From the NCBI GenBank assembly GCA_026315105.1, contig CM048751.1:336752649-336816648 (forward strand): a DNA stretch of 64,000 nucleotides, in the 5' to 3' direction. This document shows, in pieces, positions 35,905 to 46,800 of the stretch. This DNA comes from Locusta migratoria (taxonomy: Eukaryota > Arthropoda > Insecta > Orthoptera > Acrididae). How positions within the stretch are numbered: the first letter of the stretch is position 1; every line of letters starts with the position of its first letter. A program made the position numbers and the translations under genes. The notes under the pieces were generated by a model. The model searched no databases and had not been told where the DNA came from. It saw only the letters and a list, made by a program, of their open reading frames with translations.

Positions 35905-38033
35905 GAGACGAGTTCATATTCAGCCATATTAGTGGTAACGTCTCGAAGGTCCTGCTCCGAGCGTACAATGACACCCACATCGTCCGCAAATGCCATGCAT
36001 TTTATTGTCGTAGAATAGACGGTTAGACCATGAAGCGTGCAATTAAGCATTCTAACCAAAGGCTCAATTGCTATAACGTATAGGGGCATAGACATAGGAC
36101 ACCCCTGTCTGACTGACCTTTGGATAGGGATCTGACGGGTGAACTGACCATTGACGATGATTTTGGAGCTGGCAGAAGTGTACATATTTTGAATTATCGT
36201 AATAAAAGGTACACCAAATCCGAGATGATTCATGATGTCGAACAGGTAGCGATGTGAAACCCTGTCAAAAGCCTTACATTGGTCTAAAGCTAAAATTGCT
36301 GCCTGAGGGCGTGTTAAGGCACTGAAAGATATGATCTCCCTATAATCTGCTAGACTCTTGAAAATAGTGCGTCCCGGTACTGCTGCTGTCTGGCTATTAT
36401 GTATGATGTTTTCTAGAACATTTTTAATTCTAGCTGCTAAGACACGGGCTACAATCTTATAATCAGAGTTCAGGAGAGAGATGGGACGGAATTTATTGAT
36501 ATCTTCATGTGGGTGTTCTTTCGGAACCAGTACTATTATACTGTCATTGAAGCCTGCTGGTAGTTGCTGACCCGCTTTGATTTCATTACACATGCTTACA
36601 AAGCATCGGTCCATTAGATACCAAAACTGTTTGTAAAATTCTATTGGTAGTCCATCATTTCCTGGCGATTTATTAGGCTGAGCCTTTTTCAGTGCCTCCT
36701 GTACCTCGTCCGCGGCGATGTCATACCTTAATGATTCCCTGTCGGTCTCTGCAAGTGTCATTGTAAGATAACTTTTCATTGTACGTATTGCTTCGTCATC
36801 CTCCAGCTCTGCTGTGTACAGTCGCTGGTAGTAATCCGTTATATACTCTTTTATTTCAGCCTGAGTCGTCGCGAAGTTACCGTCTTCTTTCTTTATACGA
36901 GTGATAAGTTTTTGTCTTGCGCGACGCTTCTCTCTCCCGAGGTGGAAGGGTGACGTATGTTCGTCGGAGGTGCAATTATCATCTCTGGAACGGATTTTAA
37001 TTCCTTCCATTTGTTTTCGTTTCAGAAGGGATAACTTTGCTTTAATCCTTTTAATTTGGATGAACTTCTCCGGCGTGATAGGTATATCAGAATACAGTTC
37101 ACGAAGACATCGAAAGTAAAACTCAAAAGTTTCTTTCTGTAGTCGGTTCCTCTCATAACTATACGCCTTCAAAACGCTGATTAATTTAGGTTTTGCGCAG
37201 TGGCACCACCACAGAAGTACCGATGGGAACGTGTGTTGTCGGCGTAAACAGGTATTCCAGGCCTCTTCCATCCGTTCTCTCAACTCTTGCTCCTTGAGAA
37301 TATCGACGTTTAACTTCCATCCTGTTCTGCCACGGAACGTTTTCTGCCGTGTCATGCGAATGGTGCAGTGGTACGCCGAATGATCTGAAAAGTACAGTGG
37401 CCACGTTTCCGTTGCAGATACTGTCTCCCGCAAGGTTTTACTGACGTAAATTCTATCCAGGCGACTGGCAGTTGTCGCAGTATGATACGTAAAACACCGT
37501 TGGTCGCCGTTTATTATTTCCCAAGTATCCTCTAGTTCTAATTGGTGTACCATTTCTGCAAGAGTTGGACATCCATTAAAGTTCGGCCATTGGTCCTTGT
37601 GCTTCAAGACACAATTAAAGTCGCCTCCAACTACAACGTCCTCCCGATTTCGCCGGAGGAGATACAATAAATCACTGGCAAAGAACTGGGCTCTACTTGT
37701 TCTATTTTGGTTCCCGGAAGGGGCATATATATTTATGAATCTAACTCCATTAATGAGACACGATATCCCTCTGCCATTTTCCAATCGCTCGACATCCGAT
37801 ACAATCACACCCTCTTTGGTTAGGAGAGCAGTTCCCGAAGTACTACCTGGGGTGGTGTTTCTGAGTACTTCGTATCCCGGAATATCTGGGTGAAATTCGC
37901 TGTCTACCTCTTGCAGCAGAGCGATATCAGCATCACAGCTGTATAAATAATCACGAAGACTGTGTATCTTCTGTTGTGAGATGATCTTGTTTATATTTAC
38001 GGTGGCTACCTTGTAATCCTGAAAGGCAGGCAT
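35895..38033 (-). pseudogene. LINE ORF2, endonuclease and reverse transcriptase
   Basis: 712 codons. The N-terminal EEP endonuclease has VNINKI (about residue 13), LLQEVD, YAPSGN, GGDFN and SDHSAYH, all with their catalytic residues. The RT palm follows: KSPGNDGLPIEFYKQFW, FRPISLLNSDYKI, LALDQCKAFDRVSH, RQGCPMSMPLY and the active site AFADDVG (about 35,976-35,996). It ends early, in SCR, at the frame break; the rest of ORF2 is at 34,732-35,904. The domain order and motif wording are those of L1/Tx1 elements. Apart from the one break it seems intact. It would nick genomic target DNA and copy the LINE RNA into it. Confidence 0.9.
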
Positions 38034-38091
38034 TCAGTGTTAGAATTACACTCTCCAACCAGGGCGCAGAGGTACGATGTCGTTAAAAGCA

Positions 38092-39492
38092 TTAATGGTT
38101 GTTAGAAACGGTACTCTGTATCATCCGACGGGACTGGAGAGGCAGGTCGTATAATTCTTCTCCCGTTGTGGCTGATACATCGTCTGTTGGTGGGCCAGCT
38201 CTACCCGCTTCTTGCTCCATTGCCACATCTTCCCCGTCATCCGCCCAGTTCAGTATATGGTCTGAGGCAGTCTTGCTTTGTGCGCCGTTTTCCGGTAGAC
38301 TTGGCCTCTCCCTACCGACGGGTTGTAATCCCGGTGGGTCTTCCACAGCTTCATGGTCCCCCGGCTTGATATTAGGTGGGGTGATTTCCGACACCCGTTT
38401 GCTACCATTCTGCTGCTTCGGATCGGAATTTGCTGATGTGGTGTCAGGTAAAGTGAGACCAATTTCCGTCAGTTTCTCGGGCAACATTGGCACTGTCTTC
38501 TCAGTGTCTTGATGGGCTATTCTTCGTTTTTTGTGTTTCTTGAGAGAGACTGCTGTTTGATTTTTTGAGGAACAGGTTTCCTTTCCCGGAGTTCGTTCTT
38601 CGTTTACCACTGGGTTGGATTCCAGTTCGCTGCTGGGACTCGAACGCTTTCCGTCTTCTTGGGCTGGAGCACCGTACTGGAGGCCGGCCGAGCTCGTACC
38701 CTCCGGTTGATCATGTTCCATTGACACATCTTCGGTAGAATTATCTTGGTTGGGAATTTCCATAGACGTCTCTTGTACAGCTTCTGTAGTACCGGACGAT
38801 TCACTGAAATGAGGGTGCTCCGGCGTGTTCGTGCGCAATCGGGCCGCAGCCACGTAAGAGATCGGGAAGGTCGTCATCCTGTCAGCTGGCTCTGTTTCTC
38901 CTGTAGGTACCTGTGTCACCCTTCTCTGAATACATTGGGCTCGAACACGACCAGTTGAACCGCAACCAGAGCAAGTACGCGGTTGACCGTCGTACATGAT
39001 AATCGCCCTATAGCCACAGATCGAAATATATGATGGAATATGTGTCTTTAATTCTATCTTCACCTGCCGAACACCGTTTAAAACAGGTACTTTAAACGAC
39101 ATCCATTTTTCAGGAACATTGCTGATGACCTTTCCATATTTCGCCAAAGCAGCATTAATTCCTTCTGCAGGAACTTCAAATGGTAGTTCGAAAATTCGGA
39201 CTGTCCGAATACCAAACCCTGCGTGCGTCACTTTAACTTCACCAACGTTCCCATCACAGTGCTTGAATTTAAGATTACCAGCACGGGACTGCACAATTTC
39301 GTCACAAATTTCCGGACTTTTGAACTTAATATACACAGTACTGCTAACTATTGAGAGATGGACACCGATAATATCGCCAAAGGAACGTTTCAGTGATTCC
39401 TCAATCCATGATTCAATTTCATAAGACTTCGGTCGTGCATAGTTGCAATCAAATACAAACTTCAAAGTATCTCTTCTTGGTACTTCAGTCAT
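38092..39492 (-). CDS. LINE ORF1, gag-like nucleic-acid-binding protein
   Basis: 466 codons, ATG at 39,492, intact. An N-terminal about 170-residue domain (FVFDCNY, VHLSIVS, VRIFELPFEVP) of the type that precedes zinc knuckles in Tx1/jockey-group ORF1 proteins is followed by one knuckle-like motif, CSGCGSTGRVRAQC (residues 174-187). In it the expected His is Arg182, so zinc binding may be weakened. The remaining about 275 residues are rich in Ser, Thr, Pro and Glu and probably disordered. It ends 58 bp before ORF2 starts. Its role would be packaging the LINE RNA. Confidence 0.85.
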   Translation of the reverse strand: MTEVPRRDTLKFVFDCNYARPKSYEIESWIEESLKRSFGDIIGVHLSIVSSTVYIKFKSPEICDEIVQSRAGNLKFKHCDGNVGEVKVTHAGFGIRTVRIFELPFEVPAEGINAALAKYGKVISNVPEKWMSFKVPVLNGVRQVKIELKTHIPSYISICGYRAIIMYDGQPRTCSGCGSTGRVRAQCIQRRVTQVPTGETEPADRMTTFPISYVAAARLRTNTPEHPHFSESSGTTEAVQETSMEIPNQDNSTEDVSMEHDQPEGTSSAGLQYGAPAQEDGKRSSPSSELESNPVVNEERTPGKETCSSKNQTAVSLKKHKKRRIAHQDTEKTVPMLPEKLTEIGLTLPDTTSANSDPKQQNGSKRVSEITPPNIKPGDHEAVEDPPGLQPVGRERPSLPENGAQSKTASDHILNWADDGEDVAMEQEAGRAGPPTDDVSATTGEELYDLPLQSRRMIQSTVSNNH

Positions 39493-39639
39493 GTTCGTGT
39501 TCTAGTCATAATTCACACAATAACACGTTATTGCGGCCGCTACGAGAGCGTCAACTCACCCGGAAACAGCGCTCAGGCGACAGCAGCAGACACGTAAACA
39601 CCGCCGCGTCCGCTCGCCACGGCCCCAGCCGGCCGACTG

Positions 39640-40242
39640 ACCGACTGAGCTACCCCGACACGACTCACGATGCCGCCTCACAACTTTACTTCCGCCAGTA
39701 CCTCGCCTCCTACTTTCCAAACTTCACAGAAGCTCTCTTGCAAACACGCAAGACTAGCATTCCTGGAAAGAAAGGACATGGTGGAGACATGGCTTAGCCA
39801 CAGCCTAAGGGATGTTTCCAGAATGAAACTTTCACTCTGCAGCGGAGTGTGCGCTGATATGAACCTTCCTGGCAGATTAAAATTGTGTGCCGGAACCGGG
39901 ACTCGAACCTGGGACCTTTGCCTTTCGCGGGCAAGCGCTCTACCGACTAAGCTACCCCGACACGACTCACGATGCCGCCTCACAACTTTACTTCCGCCAG
40001 TACCTCGCCTCCTACTTTCCAAACTTCACAGAAGCTCTCTTGCAAACACACGAGACTAGCACTCCTGGAAGAAAGGATATGGTGGAGACATGGCTTAGCC
40101 ACAGCCTAAGGGATGTTTCCCGAATGAAACTTTCACTCTGCAGCGGAGTGTGCGCTGATATGAAACTTCCTGGCAGATTAAAATTGTGTGCCGGAACCGG
40201 GACTCGAATCTGGGACCTTTGCCTTTCGCGGGCAACTGACAA
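39640..40242 (-). repeat. tRNA-like repeat, two tandem units of about 302 bp
   Basis: The phrase gctaccccgacacgactcac recurs at 39,649 and 39,951, giving a period near 302 bp. Each unit holds a reversed tRNA-like part (gggactcgaacctggg for the B box, ctctaccgact for the A box) plus a common body (cgcctcctactttcc, tttcactctgcag). The first unit continues the copy at 33,866-33,958 that the LINE split. The array ends abruptly at 40,242 in the middle of the tRNA-like part. Confidence 0.85.
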
Positions 40243-40269
40243 CTACCTGAAATAACTGGTGCTGAGAAC

Positions 40270-40301
<32 letters not shown>

Positions 40302-40372
40302 AATGTCTGAGGGAGGAGTCTTACCTCCGACGGGAAACAGCCGCCCACTCCTCACACGGCTGTTCTCGCACT
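40243..40372 (-). repeat. SINE family 2 fragment with (CA)n, unit B copy
   Basis: Counterpart of 13,710-13,857, including acctgaaataactggtgctg and the CA run (about 40,269-40,300). The SINE tail and all of exon 1 and the promoter of the paralogue to its left are missing in unit B. Confidence 0.75.
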
Positions 40373-40759
40373 CACCCTTTTGTCGGTGTCTTTATTTTTA
40401 AAGTGTGACACTCTAGAAAGAAAGGATATTTCATTTGTGAATAGATGAATGACTAGGTATGAAACATTTCAAGAAGAGACACTTGCGTGATCGTTTTAGT
40501 CAGTTCGTTCAGCGATTCCAAACTTACGTAGAACTGCATTGCTCACTTTTCCCGCTACTAGTGTTTATTCTTTCTTTCTTATATCCCAACAATGTGACAT
40601 ATCTGTGTCTTGCTTTTTGCTCTTACCGCAAACTGCTTAATGTCGCGTCCAGAGCAGAGTGCGCCGTGGGGGTGACCGCGATGCTAAAACCCTAGGTTCG
40701 ATTCCCGGTACTGGTGAGGTCTTTTTCTTGACTGAAAGACTGGAACGGGGTGCGACCAT

Positions 40760-41732
40760 TGTAACGCCCCGTCTAGTCTAACGTAGTTAAAGATTCTGAG
40801 ATATTATTTGTTAGCCCTTTGGTCGCCTCTCACGGTAGCAAAGATCGTGTCACAAGATACGGTATTAACATAATATATTTAACGCATCTGACTATGAATG
40901 GCTTCATATAAACTCCTATCAGGTTCTATAGTAAGTTAAATACCACTCAGGATGAATACACACCTTTGGTTTGTACAACAGTATATCGTCAATTAAATAC
41001 ATCGCCACTACAACGAAATACGCGGGCGATACAGTAAGTAGAATTTAGTCACCAACGTAAGAGCGGTCTGTAATCAACGATTACAAAAAACTATCTGTAA
41101 TTATATTTTACTATTATACGTAAAAATCATTGTAGTTAACTACACCAGGAAAAATAAAATTAAGATTACCCTTCAAATTCACTGAAAATATATAGATATC
41201 AATAATTGGAACGTTGTTACTTTTTACCTTTATTAGTATAAATTACATTTAATCCAAGCTATCCTCTCTGTCTAAACATTTCATTGAAAGAGACTTCTCA
41301 TTAAGCTTCCTTTTAAAAATAAATTAATCAAACCTAAATTAGAATTATTTCACCTTTTTGATGACAGTTCCGAATATTAGCAGAGATACTAAAAAAAGAA
41401 AAAAAATCGTTAGTGATAATATTCCTGTCAGTCCTCGGAGATTCCTTTATTAAAATTCAATATTCCCTTTATGTCAAGCTAACATCTTTTCATTTTTTAA
41501 TTGGTAGAGTGCTAGACTACAAATCTAAAGGTCCCGGGTTCGATCCCCGCCAGGTCCTAGTATTTTTATTTGTCACTCTCCACTTCTTTCCCCTCTGGCA
41601 GTATTGCCCATGTGATAAATACCGAGTAGCACCGTGGTTCGGAACCCACGTTAAACTGTAGGTCCCCTATAACTGGCTGGGTAAGTCAGTTGAACAGGAC
41701 CATGCCTAGTAAAGGATTGTTGACTGCTTTAC

Positions 41733-41811
<79 letters not shown>

Positions 41812-44164
41812 CTTCCATTGACCAAAGGTAGTAGTTATGAATTTACTACTTTTCCCTTCCTTGCTCCAAATTTAAAAAAATAAAAATAAAATAAGATAAT
41901 TTATCTTACAAGCAAGATAATAAATAAATCAGCTAAATTCTATTTATTTTGTGTCCTGCTTCCAGGATTAGTTATGTTTTATTATCATCTTTTATGTATA
42001 CCACATACAGAATTTAACTTCAGGTTGACTGCTAATAAATGTCCTCTACGACTAACTTTTTAGGTAGGTTCAAAAAAATATAAAAATAAACAAAAAATCC
42101 TATGGCGACACCACCACTTGCAGCTCCGTATTTATATTTAATTAATCTGAAAGCAAGCCTGGAGCCTACTTCGGTTGGCACCGGACAACTTCTAAGTATT
42201 AATTATATCTTTTCCCATAAAACCTAAGTCACTCTAATCTGGTAGATGAATACTTGCGAGATCTCCAAATTATTTTATTGGTTCCAACCCCTAAATTGTT
42301 AACATTCTGTTACGCCGCAAACATTGTGACGGGGAAATGTGTTAAGATTTTGATTTGCTCACTTTAGCAAGACGGAATAAGGTCAGCAGCCGGTAGCAGA
42401 AAATGCTCACCCGCCTTGCGTGATGACGTCAGCCGCTGCGTCTGCAAGTTGGAAAGCCTACCGTCAGCGACTGTGTGTGAGTGAAATGGCTGTCAGACAG
42501 AGACGCAGCTAGTAAACATTTCATAACTACACGTAACTCTGTCACAAGAGTGAATAGGACCGCGGATGCGTCAGCGGTGAAGACACATCGGGCGATCACT
42601 GCATTTTCAAAGGGAACACATTAAAATCGTTTCATACATCATAGCTTCAGCCAATTTTATGTATAAATACTCCCACATTTAGAAGTAGCAATTGGTATCT
42701 GAATCGACGATGCCCAGGAGGTAGTCGTCAATTCACTGGCCTAATCGTTGTGCTCAGTCTCTGTCGCAGATTGCAGTACATACGGGTAACTGCTAGAGGC
42801 AGCTAAGGGATGGAGTCTTCTGGTCGAGGCCATACTTTACACTAAACATCATCTGGGGAGATGGTGATCCGCTGTGCTGACGACTTCACACCTCTATGGT
42901 GGCTCCCTGAGGCCAGCGCAGTGGTTGGTTTCTAAAGGCTAATGTTCCTGTCGTCGAGTTAGCAGTCTGGTGCTAATCCGGCCAGCCGGTGTCCCGAGTG
43001 AGGAACCAGCACGACATCCGACTTCAGAGGGGTCCCTGCGTGGATCCACCGGCCGCTGCATAGCCTGGTGAAGGGATAGAACACTTTACAACAACAGTCT
43101 TTGCATCGCTTTCCGGCATTGCGGTGCAGCGCGGGCACTACCATCATACGAAACACCAAGGTTGCAGTTCGAAGGCGACGCCACCTACTGCTCTAGCTCC
43201 TGTCGAGCTAGCGCCTTCATCAAACTTATGTATGTTAAAGAATAAAATGTGTCTACTATAATTTTGTTTCGCTAGCGTCCCTTGGCGCTCCACCAGGTTC
43301 CACGCCTCATCCTGACCTAAAGCTGGGAACACACCGCTCGGCCCCAGCAATTCTATCCGTCACAGTCAAACTTTACCGTTACGTATCGGAAGGTAAGTTG
43401 CTCTGTTTTATTTGTGTAACTCACGGAACCCAATAGCACGCAATTTGCAACCAGAGCCAGTCAAATCATAACAACAAAGCTCACGACCAACGCGTGACCT
43501 AGTGAACTCCCGCAGGATTCCATTCGAGACTGACATTCAACCACAAGAACAACCAATCTTCAATAGATACGTCCCATAGAGGAGTTACTTAATGCTGCCA
43601 CACAACATTAATGTCAATTGCCATTTTATAACCGACTAACACTTCCCACGAACTGTCATTACCCTGATCAGTTAAAAAACAAAAAACAAAATATCACGTT
43701 AAGTTATACTATTCTCTCTGTTAAATCCCTTTCCTGTTTCGTGAAAGCTTTAAACATACTCAACCATAAACACGTTATTCTGCCCACCATAGCAGTTACT
43801 TTGGTTTCTCACAAGCAACTAACTATAAACCATCTTAGGTACCAACAAATCATTGGGAGCTCTTCATCTTTCATCATCATTACTACCCCCTTTTCAATTT
43901 TATCTTCTTGGCATACTGCGGCTCGTATGGAGTTAAAATATATCTATGAGCTCTCTCCTAGAGATATCTTTAACGTTTCTTTGATGTAAAATCTACAACA
44001 CACATCAAAACAAATACAGTATAATTATTACAAAAGTTACATACAGTTATATTTTAATGGTCAATTCCTGAAATAATGAGTAATAAAACATATTTTCGTA
44101 ATAAATTGAAACGAAACCGTTTGAAAACTCCGTAACGCACCAGAAAATATTTTGTCCCGTTACA
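40760..44164. mobile_element. LTR-like element (3.4 kb) with TG...CA ends
   Basis: Starts TGTAACGCCCCGTC and ends GTCCCGTTACA, so the ends are inverted (TGTAACG/CGTTACA). It is flanked by CCAT at 40,756-40,759 and 44,165-44,168, a 4-bp target duplication, and it splits a SINE precisely. Inside are a TATA-type tgtataaatac (42,659), an AATAAA (about 43,240) and a nested SINE (41,478-41,810). No protease, RT or integrase frame is seen, so it is likely a long solo LTR or a non-autonomous element. Confidence 0.6.
41478..41810 (+). repeat. tRNA-derived SINE with long (TA)n tail, unit B copy
   Basis: The head includes ttggtagagtgctagac and gggttcgatcccc, and the body ggaccatgcctagtaaagg. The TA tract at 41,737-41,808 has about 36 repeats, against about 12 in unit A. 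Confidence 0.75.
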
Positions 44165-44291
44165 CCATCCTCGTATTGCTGATTGAGGAGACACTCGACA
44201 GAGCAGTGGCGTTTCAAATGAATTAACACGACGATTGCCGGTACAGGACTGTGCTGATTACATGGATCTCCATGTCGTATCCAGCGACGCT

Positions 44292-44626
44292 ATTCTACAT
44301 CTACAGCTACATCTAATACTCTGCAAATCAAGTGCCTAGCAGAGGTTCATCGAACCACCTTTGTACTATTCATCTACCATTCTATTCTCGAATAGCGCGC
44401 GCGAAGAAAGAAAATCTGAATCTCTCCGTTCGAGCTCTGATAATCATTTCTACCTATGCAGGTGGGAGTCAACAATATATTTTCGCATTCGGAGGAGAAT
44501 GTTGGCGATTGTAGAAGCCCACGCTGCAGCGATAAGCGCCGTTGTTGTAATGATACCCATCCCAGATCCTGTATCATTTCCGTGACGCTGTCTTCCCTGT
44601 ATCGTAACATCGGGTGGCCCTTCTTT
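44292..44626 (-). pseudogene. CR1-like LINE 3' end in the paralogue's intron SINE
   Basis: Reverse copy of the LINE tail (ctacatctacagctacatct, then gcctagcagaggttcat) and some 3' UTR/RT remnant. It interrupts the SINE between ...ccagcgacgc and gacagaggatgac, which are adjacent in gene A (4533-4560). Confidence 0.7.
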
Positions 44627-44722
44627 GGACAGAGGATGACACGGTATAAAAAATAGTGGCGTGGATCAGGCATACGATTAGACCTAAATGTATGGCAGCA
44701 TTAACGAAGGTGAAGAATAATT

Positions 44723-46800
44723 ACATCTACATCTGCATACATACTCTGCAAATCACATTTAAGTGCCTGGCAGAGGGTTCATTAAGCACTTTCATAACCT
44801 TTCTCTACCGTTCTATTCTCTAATAGTCCGCGGGAAGAAAGAACACCTAAATAGTTTCGTTTTCGATCTGATTTCTCTTATTTTATTGGGATGGTCATGT
44901 CTCCCTATGTAAGTGGGTGCCAGCAAAATAAAGTAAGAGTCGCTGATTGAAATTTCTTAAATAGATCTCGCCGCAACGAATAACGTCTTTCGAACTCAAA
45001 TTTCCGTGACGCTTTCCCCCCGGTAACGTGATAAAACAAAACGAGCTGCCCTTCTCTGAACCTTCTCAATGTCTTCCGTCAGTCCCACCTGGTGAGGGTC
45101 CCACACTGGGCAACAGCACACCACGAAAGGACGCTCAAGTGTGATGTTGGCAGTTTCATTGGTGGAGCTGTTGATTCTTAGAAGCGTTCTGCCAATGAAT
45201 AGTAACCTTTGGTTCGCTTTCCCCACGATATTTTCTATGTGTTCTCTCCAGTCTAAGTTGTTCGTAATTGTAACTCCTAGGTATTTGGTATAATTTACGA
45301 CCTGAAACTTTGACTGATTTATCGTGTAATGGAAGTTCACCGGATTTCTTTTAGTGGTCATGTGTATTACTTCACACATTTCATTATTTAGTCTTAATTG
45401 ACAATTTTCGCACCATGTAGATAAAAAGATCCAATTATTATTTTATTCCGCTTGTCAGTTATAACCTCCACTCATCCCAACTCACAGGAAGTAAAAATTT
45501 CGGCCGAACTTACCTCTGGCCGGCTTTCAGAACCTATAACTATTTGTGCCTCAGTACTTTCTATCAGCGCTTGGAACTCTGGAATTTTTCCAACGCAGCA
45601 ACGACAGTTTACAACTATTACACTGTGGTTCCTAGATCTGCACTCTTCCTGTGCCTGACCTGAAGCCTTGAGACTGAAACCCATTTTCTGTATTCCCGAG
45701 GCTCTTTAATCTATATAATAATAAAAAAATGTAAGAGAATAATAATAATAAAAAAACAGTCCACGCCACAGAGCCCCCCGCTACCCGTATAGCTGCTTCC
45801 TGAGTATAGTGGGCTCCTATTTAGCGGAACCCGAGGAATCTACAGCCCACTTGTGATAGCCACTCAAAACAAGCCACCGATCCAAAGCCACACACATCGT
45901 TGGTCCCGACATGATCCACTTCCTGCAGCTGGCATCCGGAAGGACCCGTTCCACATCTTGAATGTCTCCCCCCGGTATGCGCACGGAGTGCACATTGGAC
46001 TTCTTTCCCTCCCAGGCAGCCATATCCATAAGGGGCTCCATCACCTGCCTAACGTTGGAGCTCCCACCCTCTGTAATTGTCCGAATCTTGCAGGCAGAGG
46101 GGTGAGTACAGCAACACCACCTGCGTCCAAAACATCCTCTGCCACAGACAGCGCCTCGAATCTGTTGTACAGGATGGGTTCGAGAGGTGACGCGCGCTGA
46201 GGAGACCTCCCAATGCACCACGGATTGGAAGGCGACCCCCTCGCGGGCAGTGAGCGGGCTGGCCGCACAGGGCGTCTGCTGCACCCCCGCGAGCGACCCC
46301 CAACAGCGGCGCTCACCCACCGCAGTCTGAAGCGTTGCCAGCGAATGCAACGCCGCCTGAAGCTGCGAGCGAAGAGTCACCAACTCGGCCTGTATCCGTT
46401 CGCAGCAGTCACAGTTCCTAGCCATTCAAAAAAATCTATGTCTGTCCCAAGCGAGTACGACTTTTGTGATTTAAACTGTTCGACAATTCACCATACTGTG
46501 GGAATCTAAGTATACGTAGTGGACACTAAACTGTTGCTTTGAAGCGAAGCTGATTAAATATACGATCAGGGACACAAAAGTTTGATAAACAGTGAGCTTC
46601 AATAAATATGTGCCAAACACTAAACTGTTTATTAATTGAGAATCTGAAAAATATTCACGCGAGCTAATAACAAAAAATAAAATAAAATAAAAAAACCACA
46701 CTGATCTGTCAACTAAACGCGATTCTCGATTAATAAATACGCGAGCACACAAAAGTTTGATGGATCTAAGAGATAGCACGCATGAATCGAAAATAAGCAG
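44723..46800 (-). pseudogene. CR1-like LINE with internal deletion (ORF1, endonuclease piece, RT tail)
   Basis: The 3' tail (tacatctacatctgcatac) is at the left. The RT C-terminus at 44,996-45,379 has YTKYLGVTITNNLDWREHIE and VQRRAARFVLS. An endonuclease piece at 45,472-45,684 has VVNCRCCVGKIP. ORF1 at 45,817-46,425 starts MARNCDCCERIQAEL with a short coiled coil and continues to GSSNVRQVMEPLMDMAAW, an esterase block, before shifting frame. 46,426-46,800 is presumably the 5' UTR. The central RT palm is missing, so it is inactive. Its left part is shared with unit A; from 46,161 rightward it is found only here. Confidence 0.8.

Larger units (their letters stand above)
33959..39639 (-). mobile_element. 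L1/Tx1-type LINE, nearly full length (5.7 kb)
   Basis: Minus-strand element with a T-run (poly-A tail) at its left end (33,957-33,970) and a short G+C-rich 5' UTR (39,493-39,639) at its right. The 7-bp target duplication ACCGACT is at 33,952-33,958 and 39,640-39,646. It has ORF1 (gag-like) and ORF2 (endonuclease, RT, C-terminal Cys/His motif). It is inserted inside a tRNA-like repeat, in the part matching a tRNA D-arm. Low decay suggests it is young; it has no counterpart in unit A. Confidence 0.9.
40373..44720 (+). pseudogene. Remnant of the downstream peptide paralogue in unit B (interrupted intron 1)
   Basis: 40,373-40,382 keeps the last bases of exon 1 (cccttttgtcggt), but the donor is changed to ggtgtc. 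40,395-40,640 matches intron 1 of gene A (4081-4300), for example catttcaagaa and actgcattg. 40,640-40,759 and 44,165-44,720 are two halves of the same intronic SINE as 4312-4640, separated by an LTR-like element and a LINE 3' end. Exons 2-4 are not found. It cannot make a peptide. Confidence 0.75.
21079..46161. repeat. Segmental duplication, unit B
   Basis: Matches unit A from position 1. It is longer by about 9 kb, mainly from the L1/Tx1-type LINE (5.7 kb), the LTR-like element that is truncated in A, SINEs and sequence retained only here. It carries peptide gene B and a second ruined copy of the paralogue. Matching pairs include 3961/24058 (exon 1), 8482/28509 (exon 2), 11,217/31,454 (MITE) and 15,500/45,060 (LINE relic). 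Confidence 0.9.

Noticed and set aside
38099..38512. 137-codon plus-strand frame opposite LINE ORF1
   Set aside because: Antisense shadow of the ORF1 coding frame; no domain.
39670..40255. Frames of 114-129 codons on both strands
   Set aside because: They translate the 302-bp tRNA-like tandem repeat; repetition explains their length.
41498..41560. Possible functional tRNA gene
   Set aside because: It has A-box and B-box-like sequence and a T-arm, but no matching 5' acceptor strand, and it continues into a SINE body.
43144..43989. Frames of 68-123 codons inside the LTR-like element
   Set aside because: No protease, RT, integrase or gag motif is present.
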